64,000 nucleotides of DNA from Gigaspora margarita (GCA_009809945.1 WTPW01001606.1:42282-106281), one strand, 5' to 3'. Shown: positions 36,647 through 47,494, numbered from the stretch's first letter. A program made the numbers and translations. Notes: generated from the letters alone by a model not told the origin.

Positions 36647-37144
36647 GCCGTAATTGTTTCTTTTTTTGAATAATAAATACAAAAGAATTGTTTTTTGATA
36701 CTCTAATTGGATTATAAAAGTAATATTTTGGGTTTCATACTTCGATGTATTATTTTTTATTTTTATTTTTTTTTAATAAACTAATAATATTTCAAATACT
36801 AAAATAATAAACCATTTTTTTATAATTCATAAGTTGCTGGGTTCTTTATATTGAGATTTTTTTAATTAAAGGTTTTTTGTTATAAAATTTTTTTTATATC
36901 AAGAGTTTCTTGTATCAAAGGTTTCTTATATTGAGAGTTATTTGCAGTGCATATACTAATTATATGTAAGCTTCTTATTATAAAGTGGGTTTTCTATGTA
37001 GTTATTATTACAAAAATCGTTAAATATCTATTATAATTACTAGATCTTTTTTGATTGGCTATTTAGTATATAAATTTTTTTTTGTACTACCAAACTTGAT
37101 CTATATGTTTAGCCATTTTATACATAATAAACAAAACTGTACCC
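36647..37144. other. 3' non-coding region of the TTAA transposon
   Basis: AT-rich. A short series of similar phrases (ATCAAGAGTTTCTTGTATCA, AAAGGTTTCTTATATTGAGA) at about 36850-36945 may be subterminal repeats. No coding frame. Confidence 0.4.
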
Positions 37145-37552
37145 TTAAATCTGTAAGTGATTCTTCATATTTATCCATCCAATAATAAGTTTCTTTATGA
37201 CTTCTTAATACAAATGCATCACCCAATTCAATTTCTAATGATTTGTCTAGATCTGCATGTAATTTATCATATTTTTTTTATTTTATAATAAATAATACTA
37301 TGATTTTTCAATGCAAATACATTATTTCTGTATTTGGTTCAATGTTTAATGATTTAGTTAAATCTACAAGTAACTTTTTATATCTGCCATATTAAGATAA
37401 GCTTCTCTACTTTTTCTTAATTCTAATACTTTATTTGATTCAGCAATAGTAATACTATCTTGTAAAAGTAGAGTTGTAGGTAAATTAATACGAGAAGACA
37501 AAACATATAAAGAAATAGTGATATTTCTATTCAATGCCATAAATATTAGCAT
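37145..37552 (-). pseudogene. TPR-repeat protein, 5' part (split by transposon)
   Basis: Minus-strand TPR units upstream of the transposon: a first frame at 37364-37552 ending in SNKVLELRKSREAYLNMA, then frameshifted units down to YEESLTDL, where the TTAA insertion cuts. Together with 30812-31448 this makes about nine TPR units. It begins right after a BTB/BACK remnant on the same strand, so both may belong to one gene. That link is inference. Confidence 0.75.
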
Positions 37553-37560
37553 AATTCTTT

Positions 37561-38322
37561 TTATAAAGTTGGTTTAAGAAGTTTCTGATAAAGCAAAATT
37601 TTATTAAAATATCTTTACCAGAAATTTGAAAATAGCGAATTAAAGGGAAACAATTTTGAAGTAAATTTTTTAATATTAAAAAATGTTCATTAGACCATAT
37701 GTTAAGATCAGGAGGTAGAGAAGGGTTTTGAGCAATTTTCTACTTAATGATATAACTCCAAGCTTTTTCTTCATCCATTTGTAAATTATCAAATTTTAAA
37801 ATAAAAATTAATCTTTGAATTTTTGGCAATAATATTTGTACAAAATTGTTGCAAATCTTTTAAATCATCATTCTTAAAACTAGCTTGATAAACATAAGAA
37901 AAGTTAAAATGTAACCAGGAAGAATTATTCTCAAGTAGAAATAACTGGATATATTTAATCAACTCTTCAAGACCAAACTAGGATCCTGGATATCTCTCAT
38001 ATAGGTCATAACTAGATTTTGGCCAATTTTGATCTAATTTGCTAAAAATAACAAAATCTATTTACTTTAATAACTTCTAATCTAGTGATCAGAATGAATA
38101 AACTTTTTTTTTGTTAGATGTCCCTTACTGAAAGCTTTATTTTTTAAAAAAAGTTCATTCAAATTGGACCACTGGATGCCAAGATAATTGCCAAAAACCA
38201 TTTTTTGCTTCTCAAATTTTAGATGTTTTTGCTAAAAAATTTCAAGTATGACCTCTATACTAGATGTTCGGGGTCCTACCAAACTCACTAGAAGCAATTA
38301 AAAATTCAAAAATAACTGAAAT
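37561..38322 (-). pseudogene. BTB/BACK-domain protein remnant
   Basis: On the minus strand, from an acceptor-like AAATATTTCAG at about 38320: IFEFLIASSEFGLEELIKYI, then FLLENNSSWLHFNF and SYVYQASFKNDDLKDLQQFC, the end of a BTB/POZ fold and the start of a BACK domain. A further frame has DNLQMDEEKAWSYIIK and NPSLPPDLNIWS, also BACK. BTB/BACK proteins usually act as cullin-3 ubiquitin-ligase adaptors. A 298-bp MITE (37980-38277) splits the sequence between FGLE codons. A possible earlier exon ends at a GTAAGT donor at about 38430 (IEAFNIII). Frameshifts and stops make it a pseudogene. Confidence 0.75.
37980..38277. mobile_element. AGGACCC-family MITE, 298 bp, in the BTB/BACK remnant
   Basis: Ends AGGATCCTGGATATC and AGGACCCCGAACATC, with a perfect 8-bp duplication ACCAAACT (37972-37979 and 38278-38285). 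Same subfamily as 28421-28722. Removing it restores the BACK reading frame. Confidence 0.9.
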
Positions 38323-38490
38323 ATTTACTATTACTTAAGAAATGCTGGCATTATAAATATATCTATATCAATGTTAATACTTTGAAACTTAATTTTTGTA
38401 TTGTATTTTATATGTATTCTTAATACTTACTTGATGATAATATTAAATGCTTCAATAGAAATACTAGATTGCTTTATTATTTTTACATTA

Positions 38491-38643
38491 GAGGAGTGAC
38501 AAAAATCAGGTGATTTTTTAGGGGGGGGGAGGGGGTAAAAAAAGTTGAAATTATATATAAGAACCTGACTATATATATATTAAAGAAGAGGGAGGGGGGT
38601 AGGCCTCTGATAAAAAATAATCAGATGATTAATGACACGGCCC
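38491..38643. mobile_element. PIF/Harbinger MITE, 153 bp, copy 2 (inverted)
   Basis: Reverse-complement copy of 25820-25967, from GAGGAGTGACAAAAATCAGG to CATTAATGACACGG-type sequence ending GGCCC, flanked by TTA (38488-38490, 38644-38646). It contains a run of nine or more G. Confidence 0.85.
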
Positions 38644-38885
38644 TTATTGGTATTATAAGTAATTGTTTCTAATTTATCTTTAAAATATAAACTTTGAAAA
38701 TTTAGAATAATAGAATGTACTTTAAATGTTTAATTATTTGGCTCCTAACCAACTTCAATAATATTATTTTATTTTTTTTTTTTACTATAATCAATTTTAT
38801 AAATAAATTAGTTATTTTATGGTAATTTCTGTATTTTATATCTATATTTTATGATTGTAAAATACTAAATAATTTTTTTAATATT

Positions 38886-39118
38886 GTTTTATTAGACAGA
38901 TTTTTTTTTTGAATTGTCTTAGTTGCATGAAAATTTATTAGGCTGATTTTTTTTGAATTGTCATAGTTGCACAAAGCCTTATTAGACAATTTTTTTTTGA
39001 ATTGTTATAGTTGTATAAGGACTTATTAGGTATTTTTTTTTGAATTGTTATAGTTGTGCGAAGACATATTAGATGAATGTTTTTTTTGAATTGGTATAGT
39101 TGTGCAAAGATTTTATCG
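38886..39118. repeat. ~45-bp tandem repeat, five units
   Basis: Units like TTATTAGACAATTTTTTTTT followed by GAATTGTTATAGTTGTGC. The minus-strand frame at 38938-39174 is a translation of the repeat. The rest of 38644-38885 is AT-rich with nothing assigned. Confidence 0.8.
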
Positions 39119-39202
39119 GGAAAATAAATAAGGTGCAGATTTGCACAAATCTGCGATCCTAAAAAATTTTGCAATAACTTGTAATCAAGTAGTCCAAACT
39201 TA

Positions 39203-39580
39203 ACAATTTTGGTACCATTCGATTCATCTTAATGAGCCAGATCAAATAGTATCAAAATTGTTGAATTTCAATAAATAAAACAAAAAAATCATATTTATGT
39301 GAATTTTATAAATATCGAACAATTTTGGTACCATTCGATTCTTTTGATAAAACAGTTCAAATGGTACTAAAAACATCAAATTTGAACTATTAGTTAACAA
39401 GTTATTTGTAAAAATGATTTGTGCCGCAATTTTGTACAAAAATTTAAATTTCTTTTTTAAATTTTTGCGCAAAACTGTATCACAAATCATTTTTTATAAA
39501 TAACTTGTTAACCAGTGATTTAATTTTGACATTTTAGGTACTTTTTGAACTGTCTCATTAATAGGAATCAAATACCAAAA
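39203..39580. repeat. GGTACC hairpin modules, fragment of a GGGCATC-type element
   Basis: Two or three hairpins built on TTTTGGTACCATTCGA and its complement (39203-39262, 39319-39372, and a worn one at 39525-39580), spaced like those in the elements at 15329 and 45944. The typical outer ends were not found, so this is probably a fragment. Confidence 0.6.
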
Positions 39581-39620
39581 TCATTAATTGATAGTCCGCT
39601 AGTTAATCGAAGATTAATTA

Positions 39621-41226
39621 TATATAAAAATTACTATAGGTAGAATATGGCGTGCATACATATAAAAGTTTTTTCTTACTAAGTTAACAACACATGTTAC
39701 CAGTCACAGAACATGTCCTTTTACAGAGGTTTCAAATGCTGTTACTTATAAATCAAATGAGTTGACTCACCTAATTTTATATATAAATTTATACAAAAAA
39801 ATTATTTAAATTAAATTTATTTAAAAATATATATATAAATCTTTCTTTAAATTTTAAATATATATTCTTTAGTATTTAATAATCTTTAATTTAAAGTTTT
39901 AGTTCTTAACTCCAGGTAATTCAAAGATAATCTTCTTTTAAAGTTGATGTATTTTTTATCTTTACAACCCCTGTAAAGTTAAAGCAATAATATAACTATT
40001 AACTTTAACCCTAACCCTAACCCTAAAAATTAATAAGTAAACCTTCTTTGGCTCCTAGTTAAAAGTTGTACTTTTCTGATTCTAATGGTAGTTAAATCAT
40101 CAAAATCGGCCCAGTGGATCCCAAGATACTCGGGATCAAAGAAGAGAACATAAGGATCAGCAAATTCACTGTTATACAAAGCATTATAGAAAAACATGTC
40201 AAATGAAAAATCGTAATTTGCGCAAAATTTTATTATTAGAATCGACTTTGGGCTCTTAAGTAAAATTGTTCTTTGGCTCAAAAAAATGCTAGTTTTTTAA
40301 GACGTATTTTATTACTTTCTTAGTAAAATTTTTCACTACGATAAAAAACGTTTCAAAACGTATGTAAAAAGAAATTAGAAAAAAACCGTCAAACGAATAA
40401 TCGTGATTTGCGTAAAATTTTATTATCACAATTGACTTTGGGTTCTTAAGTAAACTTGTTCTTTGGCTCAAAAAAATGCTAGTTTCTTAAGACGAGATTT
40501 ATTATTTTCTTAGTAAAATTTTTCACTATGCTAAAAAAAACTTTTCAAAACGCATATAAAGAAAAATGAATAGTTTGTGTAACAGTGAATTTGCTGATCC
40601 TTATGTTCTCTTCTTTGATCCCAAGTATCTTGGGATCCACTGAGCCGATTTTGATGATTTAACTATCATTAGAATCAGAAGAACCTTCTCTTTAACTTTC
40701 AATTAGAACACAAGATGCCTTTACTTAATAGTATCTTTCATATTTTTAGAAAATTACTTTAGCCAATCATATTATTGCTTGGGGTGTGTCAGTCATTTGA
40801 CTTAAAGAACATAGTAAAGAATTGATCAACTTTAAAGGAAGATTATCTTNGAATTACTTGGAGTTAAGAACTAAAACTTTAAATTAAATATTATTAAATA
40901 CTAAAGAATATATATTTAAAATTTAAAGAAAGGTTTATATATATATTTTTAACTAAATTTAATTTAAATGATTTTTTTGAATAAATTTATATATAAAATT
41001 AGATGAGTCAACTCATTTGATTTATAAGTAATAGCACTCATTAGGGATATGTCCTATAACTATTACTAATTGAAAGTTATAGAGCTTGTCGAGTCACATC
41101 TAACGGTGGTTAAATGCGCCTTGATGAGCTCTACAACTTTCAATTAGTAGACATGTGTCATTAACTTAGTAAAAAAAAACTTATATATATATGCACGCTA
41201 CATTCTGCCTATAGTGATTTTTATAT
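39621..41226. mobile_element. 1.6-kb foldback element
   Basis: Outer inverted arms start TATATAAAAATTACTATAGG on the left and GATATAAAAATCACTATAGG on the right, and run for several hundred bp (including ATGAGTTGACTCA and TCTTTAGTATTTAATAAT). Next to the left arm is CAGTCACAGAACATGTCC, which resembles the ends of the 48086-58791 structure. The centre holds a twofold ~185-bp repeat (40200-40560) flanked by a further inverted pair (40035-40180, 40580-40690). No coding sequence. Confidence 0.75.
40006..40026. repeat. Interstitial TTAGGG-type telomere-like triplet
   Basis: Three and a half units of TAACCC inside the foldback element. Too short to mark a chromosome end. It could be a scar of telomere capture or chance in AT-rich DNA. 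Confidence 0.7.
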
Positions 41227-43090
41227 CAGTCATACAATTTGTCACACAGATCACAGGAGTAAATTTTTTACTATGAAATTTGAGTAATCAATATCCATAT
41301 GATCAATCTATTTTCTATAGTAAATTGCAATGGTAGGCCCTTTTCAAATAGATTTTTTAGGGGTTTCTAAAAGAAAACCACAATTGTTAAATATGCATTT
41401 TCTTATTTTTAAGTCTAAAGTAGAATAAGTTGCAAAGTTGAAAAGAATCACGCCCTTAAAGTTGGTTTTTTGTTTTACTTTATATATACTTTTTATCTTG
41501 CTTTGAAAGCTTTTTTTAAATATAACAACAAACTTACCAAAGTTATTTAATATTCTAAACTATTTAGAGTTATTACCAATGAAGATTTATTAAAATTCAA
41601 GCAAAGTTATAACCAACCAAGTAAATTAGATTATAATTAAAGGAATTAAAGTAATGCTTACTGCTATGGTACTACTATAGTACTAATATAGTTTTTAAAA
41701 ATTTAGTTGAAACTATTGATGAAAATCTTTATATAGATGAAAAAACTTTAGTAGTAGATTATTTAGAAATTATATAATGTCAAAATTTTGAAATCTATTA
41801 GGTTGGATTAAACTACTATTGATAAGAGATTAAAGCTATAAAGTTAACTTAGAGAGAGTTAATTGTATTGAATATTTTTTTTTAAAAAAAATTTTTATTA
41901 AAAATTAATTATATGATCTTTATTTACATTTCCCATCAAAATTTTTTAATAAATATCAATATTTTAATTTATTTATTGAAGCTAATAACCAATAAATAAT
42001 CTCTTAGTAAAAAAATATAAAAATATATCTTTTTGTAAAGTTACTCTGACTAAAATTTATATTCTGTGCCACAAATCCAGTAAAATTAATCATGATAGTA
42101 ACGACTAGTAAGTCACAGCGAGGTAACTGCTTGAAAACTCCCTAATGCTAAATAAATATGTACTAATAATTAATAAATAATCTTTGAAATAATAAATAAT
42201 AATCTTTATACTTATCGTTATATTGATACAGATAAATAAATCTAATTAGATAATAAGTATTAGCGACCTTAAATAGCATAAAAAATTTTTTCCAAGTAAA
42301 AAAATAAAACAAAAACATTAATTTATTAAGTGATCTACATACTGAAAAATGGGGTTTCTTGATTTTTTTCATTACATTTATAATGTACTAGCCCTTTACA
42401 CATGCATTTTGGTGAAAGCTCTTCCTCTAATGCATTTAATAGATCATTTTTTGAGTTAATAAGTTGTTAACCTGAGAAGAATCAAACAAAAGTAGTCAAA
42501 ATAATTGCACATATTCAACAAAGTGGCAATTTATAAAAAAAGTTCATTTTTTACATTTTTCATACTATTTGATTTATAAAAATCTCGGCAACAGTTTTGT
42601 CTTAAGAAACAATATTATTGGGTTTAAGATTTTGGACAAAATTTTTAACAATACAATTTTGTCAGTTTGTGTAATTTGTGAAGTTCATATGATAAAATTT
42701 TAGATGTAACAAATCGTGTGAATAGTATGTAATTTGTATTACATTACACTATGATCGATCTCTGGTTAACTGGCAGATTATTAATTAAAATTTTAGTATA
42801 TTGTAGTATATATTTATAGTAATAAGTAAATTTATTTATATATATTTAAAAATTTACTTAATTATTGTTTTAAATTTTAAAATTTAATGCACTAGTTTTT
42901 AGTTCCTAGTATATAATATTGTATATATGCTACCAATTGATTTTTGAAAAATGTCTATTTCAAATTTTTAAAAATAATTTGAAATTTTTATAAAAAAGAG
43001 CAAATAAAATTTATATATTTATGTTCCTTATAATTTTATCTATTTAAAAAAAAGAATAAACAGAAAATCAGTTGTAAGGGTATTGAATAA
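41227..43090. other. AT-rich stretch with faint coding traces
   Basis: 41330-41790 contains worn plus-strand frames (for example ENLYIDEKTLVVDYLEII) that look once-coding but that I cannot assign. 41880-43060 shows no gene. A short Phe/Tyr-rich minus-strand frame at 42163-42372 is probably chance. Confidence 0.35.
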
Positions 43091-43860
43091 TAGGCCCAGA
43101 ACAATTTTGAAACAAAAAGACATTTTAAAAAGCAGAAACTTCACAGGTCTGCAAAAAGAAAGCACAGCAGCACTGGTACACTTGCTAAATTGTATCCTAG
43201 AAGATGCATGAAAGAACAAAAAAGAAATTTGAATTCTATTCTAGAATATAAAAAAGGTCTTCAATTCTGTGAATATTGAAATGCTTCAGCTAGCACTGGA
43301 ATATATCAAAATACCAGAAGTAGCAGTAGAGTTTATTCTAAACCTGTACAAAAACAGAGAAATCAAAGTTATTATGGGTATAGAAAATACAGAAAAGTTA
43401 GTTGCAAGAGACAGGATAGACCAGAAGAAGGTCATATCACTCCTGGTATAAAAAATATTTTATGATCCACTTCTAGTAAAGATACAAGAAAAAAGAAACA
43501 GAGATTACAAAATGCAGCTAATTTGACCAACTAGTCTAAGGAGAAACATAATCAAAGTACAAGAACTGCAGGTACTAGTGCTAGTCTACGCCTATGATAC
43601 CACCTATTTGGCAAGAAATAAAATAGAGCTAGAATGAATACTCAAGATAGCAGAAAAGTTTTATGATATAAATAATATTAAGATCAATAGCAGAAAGTCA
43701 GAATTATTAGCACTAAACAGGTGAAACAAGTCAGCAATACAAGATGGTATTAAGTTTGGCCCAAATAAAGAAATTATATATATTAAGAAAGAAAAGAAGC
43801 TAACAAGATTTCTGGAGGTTTGGATATTAAAAAAAGCAAAATTCAGCATGCAGTAAGATA
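43091..43860 (+). pseudogene. LINE reverse transcriptase
   Basis: The segment before 43260 matches the fingers region of jockey-like RT (NFTGLQKESTAA-type sequence spread over two frames). KKVFNSVNIEMLQLALEYIK at about 43250-43310 is motif A, with N where the catalytic Asp of a DMSKAFDSV-type motif is expected. IFYDPLLVKIQ lies at 43455-43490. The catalytic YADD/FADD box reads YAYDTTYLA at about 43591-43617, so one catalytic Asp is lost as well. INSRKSELLALN follows. The enzyme would copy LINE RNA at a nicked target. This copy cannot be functional. Confidence 0.8.
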
Positions 43861-44130
43861 GTAAAAGAGGAAATCCAAATAATTGTTAGTAGAATTAAGA
43901 GAAAGAAGGTCTTATTGGCACACATAGCAGATATAAACAATGTTGTTCTACTGCCATGTCTTGAATATAGGTTACAATATTGTATTCTGTCTTAGAAAAA
44001 CTGTAAAAAGCTATAGAGCTCTATTTTAATATTAATCAAGAACAAAGCAGGAATGATGTATACAATGCCTAATACAACTCTAATATACTCGAATACTATT
44101 GGAGTAAAATCAATGTAGCAAAATCAACTA

Positions 44131-45142
44131 GTGCATTATTTTACAGAAATTATATCTAGAATGAATAACAAAGGAGATTTGGAGCAGGCAGTATGGATGA
44201 GATTGAAGCAGACGCAACTAAGTTGTAAGAGTACAACTTGTATTCTGGGCCAAGAGATAGAAAAATTGGAGAGCTGTAAAGTCAAAAACAACCTAGCTCT
44301 CAAAGTGATTATAGAAGCAAAAAGTTAAATATCAGTTTCAGAACAGAAAAATTAGAAAAGTCCTGCAAACTAGAAGAGACAGGAACAGAAATTGCAGTTT
44401 GGTAAAAGAAAAGAACCTACAAGCATTCTTAAAAGAAGAGAAATTATACCTTTTTCTGTTGGAGCAAACTTTGGATACAAAAGGTAAAAGAATACTATTA
44501 TGGAAGCAAATCAGGTAGCTAAGAGGTTTGATAGCGAACAAAAAAGTTCCAAATTGGTATAAAAATCTTGAGAAGAACTTGGTAAAAGACCCTTTGAGCA
44601 GAAAATTGAAAGTCCCATTGGAGATGGAAAACTTTTTGCATATAAAAGCTGGCCTAGAAAAAATAAGTGAGAATAAAAAAAAGCAAGAATGGCTAGTTTT
44701 CGGAAACACAATGACCAAACCAGAAATTGGAAGAATTGCTAAGAAGAAAACCTTACATGAGTTCCTAATAAAATATTGGACTCAAGACACAGTAAATGAG
44801 CAAGGTCTCACTATAATTAAAAAATGTAAGAGCTGTAATCTGGCAAAAGAAGAAACAAAAAATCCTTCATTATGCCAAACAAAAAGAAAAATAAGAGGAG
44901 TTAAAAGGGCACTAAACAGAAATTGGGTAGAAAACTGTAATGCTTCTAGTAGTAAATACAGAAAAATAAGTGTATCTTGGAAGAATATATTGAAAAAACA
45001 CTCTAAAACTGTGAAAGCAGAAGAAAGGAGCATGAACAAAATACCAATACGCACACTAATCGAAGAAATACTACTAGCTAGTATCATTGAACAAGAAGTA
45101 ATAAAAGAGCTAGAAGCTATTACAAGAAGAATCTGTTCATAG
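44131..45142 (+). pseudogene. LINE connection region
   Basis: Basic, helical reading frames between RT and RNase H. The longest is 204 codons (44528-45142), with a Cys pair CKSCNLAKEETKNPSLC near its middle and many Lys. This matches the tether region of fungal and animal LINEs of this type. The antisense frames here (44338-44718, 44782-45162) are Phe/Leu-rich shadows. Confidence 0.65.
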
Positions 45143-45149
45143 AAGAAAA

Positions 45150-45700
45150 TAAAGGCCTTCACGAATGGTTCTTTAATGAAATTGACAGAAAAAGAAGGAA
45201 TCTAAATGGGAGTAGGGTGGCTAGTTTAGAACAATGAAGCTATGCAAACAGAACATAATAAGGTGACTTTCTGTTGCAGTTTAAAAGAATGGTCTATATC
45301 AACCCAAGCAGAGCTAGGGGCAATTTGGACTCTGCTTTTGGTAGCCCCTAAGGGTGTACATATACAAATATATACAGATAGCCTCATAGCCATACAAGCG
45401 ATTAAAAAAAACAGAAAAGACAAAGAAGTTACAAAGCTATCTGAAAATGCAAAATGCAAGTTTGCTATGGCAAATTAATCGAGCTTTAGAGTTAAATAAA
45501 CTGAAAGTAGAATTTCACAAAGTTAAGGGGCATAGTAGAATCGCAAAAAATGAAGAGACTGACAAACTTGCAAAAAAAAGGGCCAAAATCTCAAGCTTTT
45601 AGCTATCAAGTGGTCCTAGATAAAGATGCAACAAGTAGTCCCTTATTGGAAGAATTTTATAATTGATAGTCCAATTAGAAAATTTATGAATCAAGTAGCT
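45150..45700 (+). pseudogene. LINE RNase H domain
   Basis: KAFTNGSLMK (about 45152) corresponds to the first RNase H motif with N for the catalytic Asp. STQAELGAIWTLL (about 45298) supplies the Glu, IYTDSLIAIQAI (about 45370) the next Asp, and HKVKGHS (about 45518) the His box. RNase H removes the RNA strand after reverse transcription. The domain is split by stops and frameshifts. Confidence 0.8.
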
Positions 45701-45943
45701 TTAGCAATACAAGATGCAGAATGGTTAGGTTTAGAAAGATTTGAAAGAAAAAATTTCAAAAAAGAGGAGGATAATATAGATTGAAAGGAAACATGAAAAA
45801 AACAGAGAATGGGTGTTCAGAACAAAGTGCCTCAATAGTCTATTACCAACAATAACAGAACTTAAAATAAGGAGGCCAGACCTATACAAAACGGACAAAT
45901 TGCAACCTGTCAGTGGAAGCTAAAACACTAGAACATCTCACAA

Positions 45944-46662
45944 GGGGGCATCCATAAATAACATTATGCTTGAGGAGGGGGTCCTCCAAAATATAATGAT
46001 TGTTCAATACGTAAAGGGTCCCCTCCAACATAATGCAATTTTTTTATAAAAATTTGGCTAAAACTTGATCCAGTAGTTCAATTGGATGATTTTGGTACCA
46101 TTCGAATCGTCTCGAGGAGAGGATTCGAATAGGACCCCAAAATATACATAGATAGGTCAGGTATTAGTTTGCTTATTTTTGGGGTTTTTCTGCAGATCTT
46201 TTTTATTTTTAGTAATTATTTTGCTTATTTTTGAGGTTTTTTCTACAGATCTTTCTATTTTTAGTAATTTTATAATTAACCTAACCTATCTATATATATT
46301 TCGGGGTCCTATTCGAATGGTACCAAAATCATTTAATTTGGATTACTGGATCACATTTTATTAATGAAATACTATTAGTTATTATGTTTTCTTATAAAAT
46401 TACTATAAAATCAATAGTATTTCGTTAATAAAACGTGATCTGGTGATCCAAATGAAATGATTTTGGTACCATTGGATTTGTCTCATAGAGAAGATTCGAA
46501 TGGTACCAAAATCATCCAGATTGGATCACTAGGTCATAATATATTCAAGTTTTTGTAAAATTATATATATAAATATACAGATTTTTAAAATTTTTTTTAT
46601 ATAGTAGAGGAGGATCAAGAGCTACTATGTATGGGTACATAACGTTATTTATGAATGCCCCC
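45944..46662. mobile_element. GGGCATC-ended DNA element, compact copy
   Basis: Ends GGGGGCATCCATAAATAACA and GGGGGCATTCATAAATAACG. It sits in the LINE C-terminal region: the flanks join as CTCACAAAATGTG (HLTKCVNY), implying at most a 2-bp duplication. It carries two GGTACC hairpins (46087-46128 with 46311-46331, and 46459-46515) and a G-rich subterminal stretch. Sister of 15329-19165. A MITE (46131-46310) has inserted into its first hairpin. Non-coding. Confidence 0.85.
46131..46310. mobile_element. AGGACCC-family MITE, 180 bp
   Basis: Ends AGGACCCCAAAATATACA and AGGACCCCGAAATATATA, with a perfect 8-bp duplication ATTCGAAT (46123-46130, 46311-46318). Same subfamily and length as 6774-6953. 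It landed in the loop side of a GGTACC hairpin. Confidence 0.92.
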
Positions 46663-47494
46663 AAAATGTGTTAATTACCAGAGAATTTAGAACTTGATAG
46701 AAGTAAAAACGAGCGAGGAAATCAAAATGTTACTCAAAGGAGACTCAGATGCCTTAACAAATATAACATTAGAGGAATGGGTAGAAAAAGTTTTGGCAAG
46801 GTAGAAGAAAAAAAGGAAATGACCAGAATCTATCTAATTCAAGGCCTAATCCCCTAAAAATAAAATGAAAACTTAAGCAGTATAATAAAGAACAAAACTC
46901 TTTTCAGAAGGTTTTGGATGCAGTAATCAAAAAATTTAGTTTAAGTTTTTAGCAGCACATTTGAAATTTCAGATATGAAATTCAAAATGACTAGGAAAAA
47001 AAAAAGGGAATAGACACCTTTAGAAAAAAAAAAGGCCAGAGTAGAAAGAGAAAGAAATTCAGTAAAAGAAAGAAAAATATCACTCCGAGTAGTGAAAATT
47101 GACAAGTGGCAGAACAAAGTCTACTTAGAAAAAAGGAATGGCATAGTAGAGCAAGAAAACTAGCAGACTTGAATATAAGTAATTTGATTACAGAGGGTCA
47201 CAAGCCAGTTTGGTCTTCCTAGATTAGATTCAAATATTTGGATTCAAAATCAAATAGCAAAACTAATATAGCAAGCGATTGCTAGCTAATAATAGAAGGA
47301 AATATACCCTCAGTAAGTTAAAAGTCCTAATTGAGGTGAATAATCGCTAGGCAAATTGCACCTGGATGTAAAGTTGGTGAGCTTTCTGTTAAAATAAAAT
47401 GTAAATATATATACAAATATAGTTTTATTTTATGTATAATAAAGTCTATAAATACAGAAGGCAGGATTGCTGAATTTAAAAAAAAAAAAAAAAA

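Larger units (their letters stand above)
31449..37144 (+). mobile_element. TTAA-inserting transposon encoding DDE transposase-RecQ fusion
   Basis: A 5,696-bp element with TTAA on both sides (31445-31448, 37145-37148) and short imperfect inverted ends GGATACTGTTTGT and GGGTACAGTTTTGT. TTAA duplication is known for the piggyBac and Kolobok superfamilies; the transposase does not look like piggyBac, so Kolobok or an unnamed relative is the better inference. It carries one plus-strand, intron-containing gene whose product joins a DDE transposase to a RecQ helicase. The copy is decayed by stops and at least two single-base frameshifts. Confidence 0.85.
43091..47494 (+). mobile_element. LINE (I/jockey-like, with RNase H), 5'-truncated
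   Basis: Plus-strand non-LTR retrotransposon. Recognisable order: reverse transcriptase, a Cys-containing connection region, RNase H, a C-terminal Cys/His segment, and a poly-A-like tail (47478-47494). No endonuclease domain is visible upstream of 43091, so it is probably 5'-truncated. A DNA element (45944-46662) is inserted near its 3' end. Many frameshifts and stops; not active. Confidence 0.85.

Noticed and set aside
40006-40026. A chromosome end marked by (TAACCC)n
   Set aside because: Only three units, embedded in a foldback element with normal sequence on both sides.
41320-41460. A possible integrase-like phrase (PFQIDFLG)
   Set aside because: Too short and isolated; no zinc domain or catalytic core nearby.
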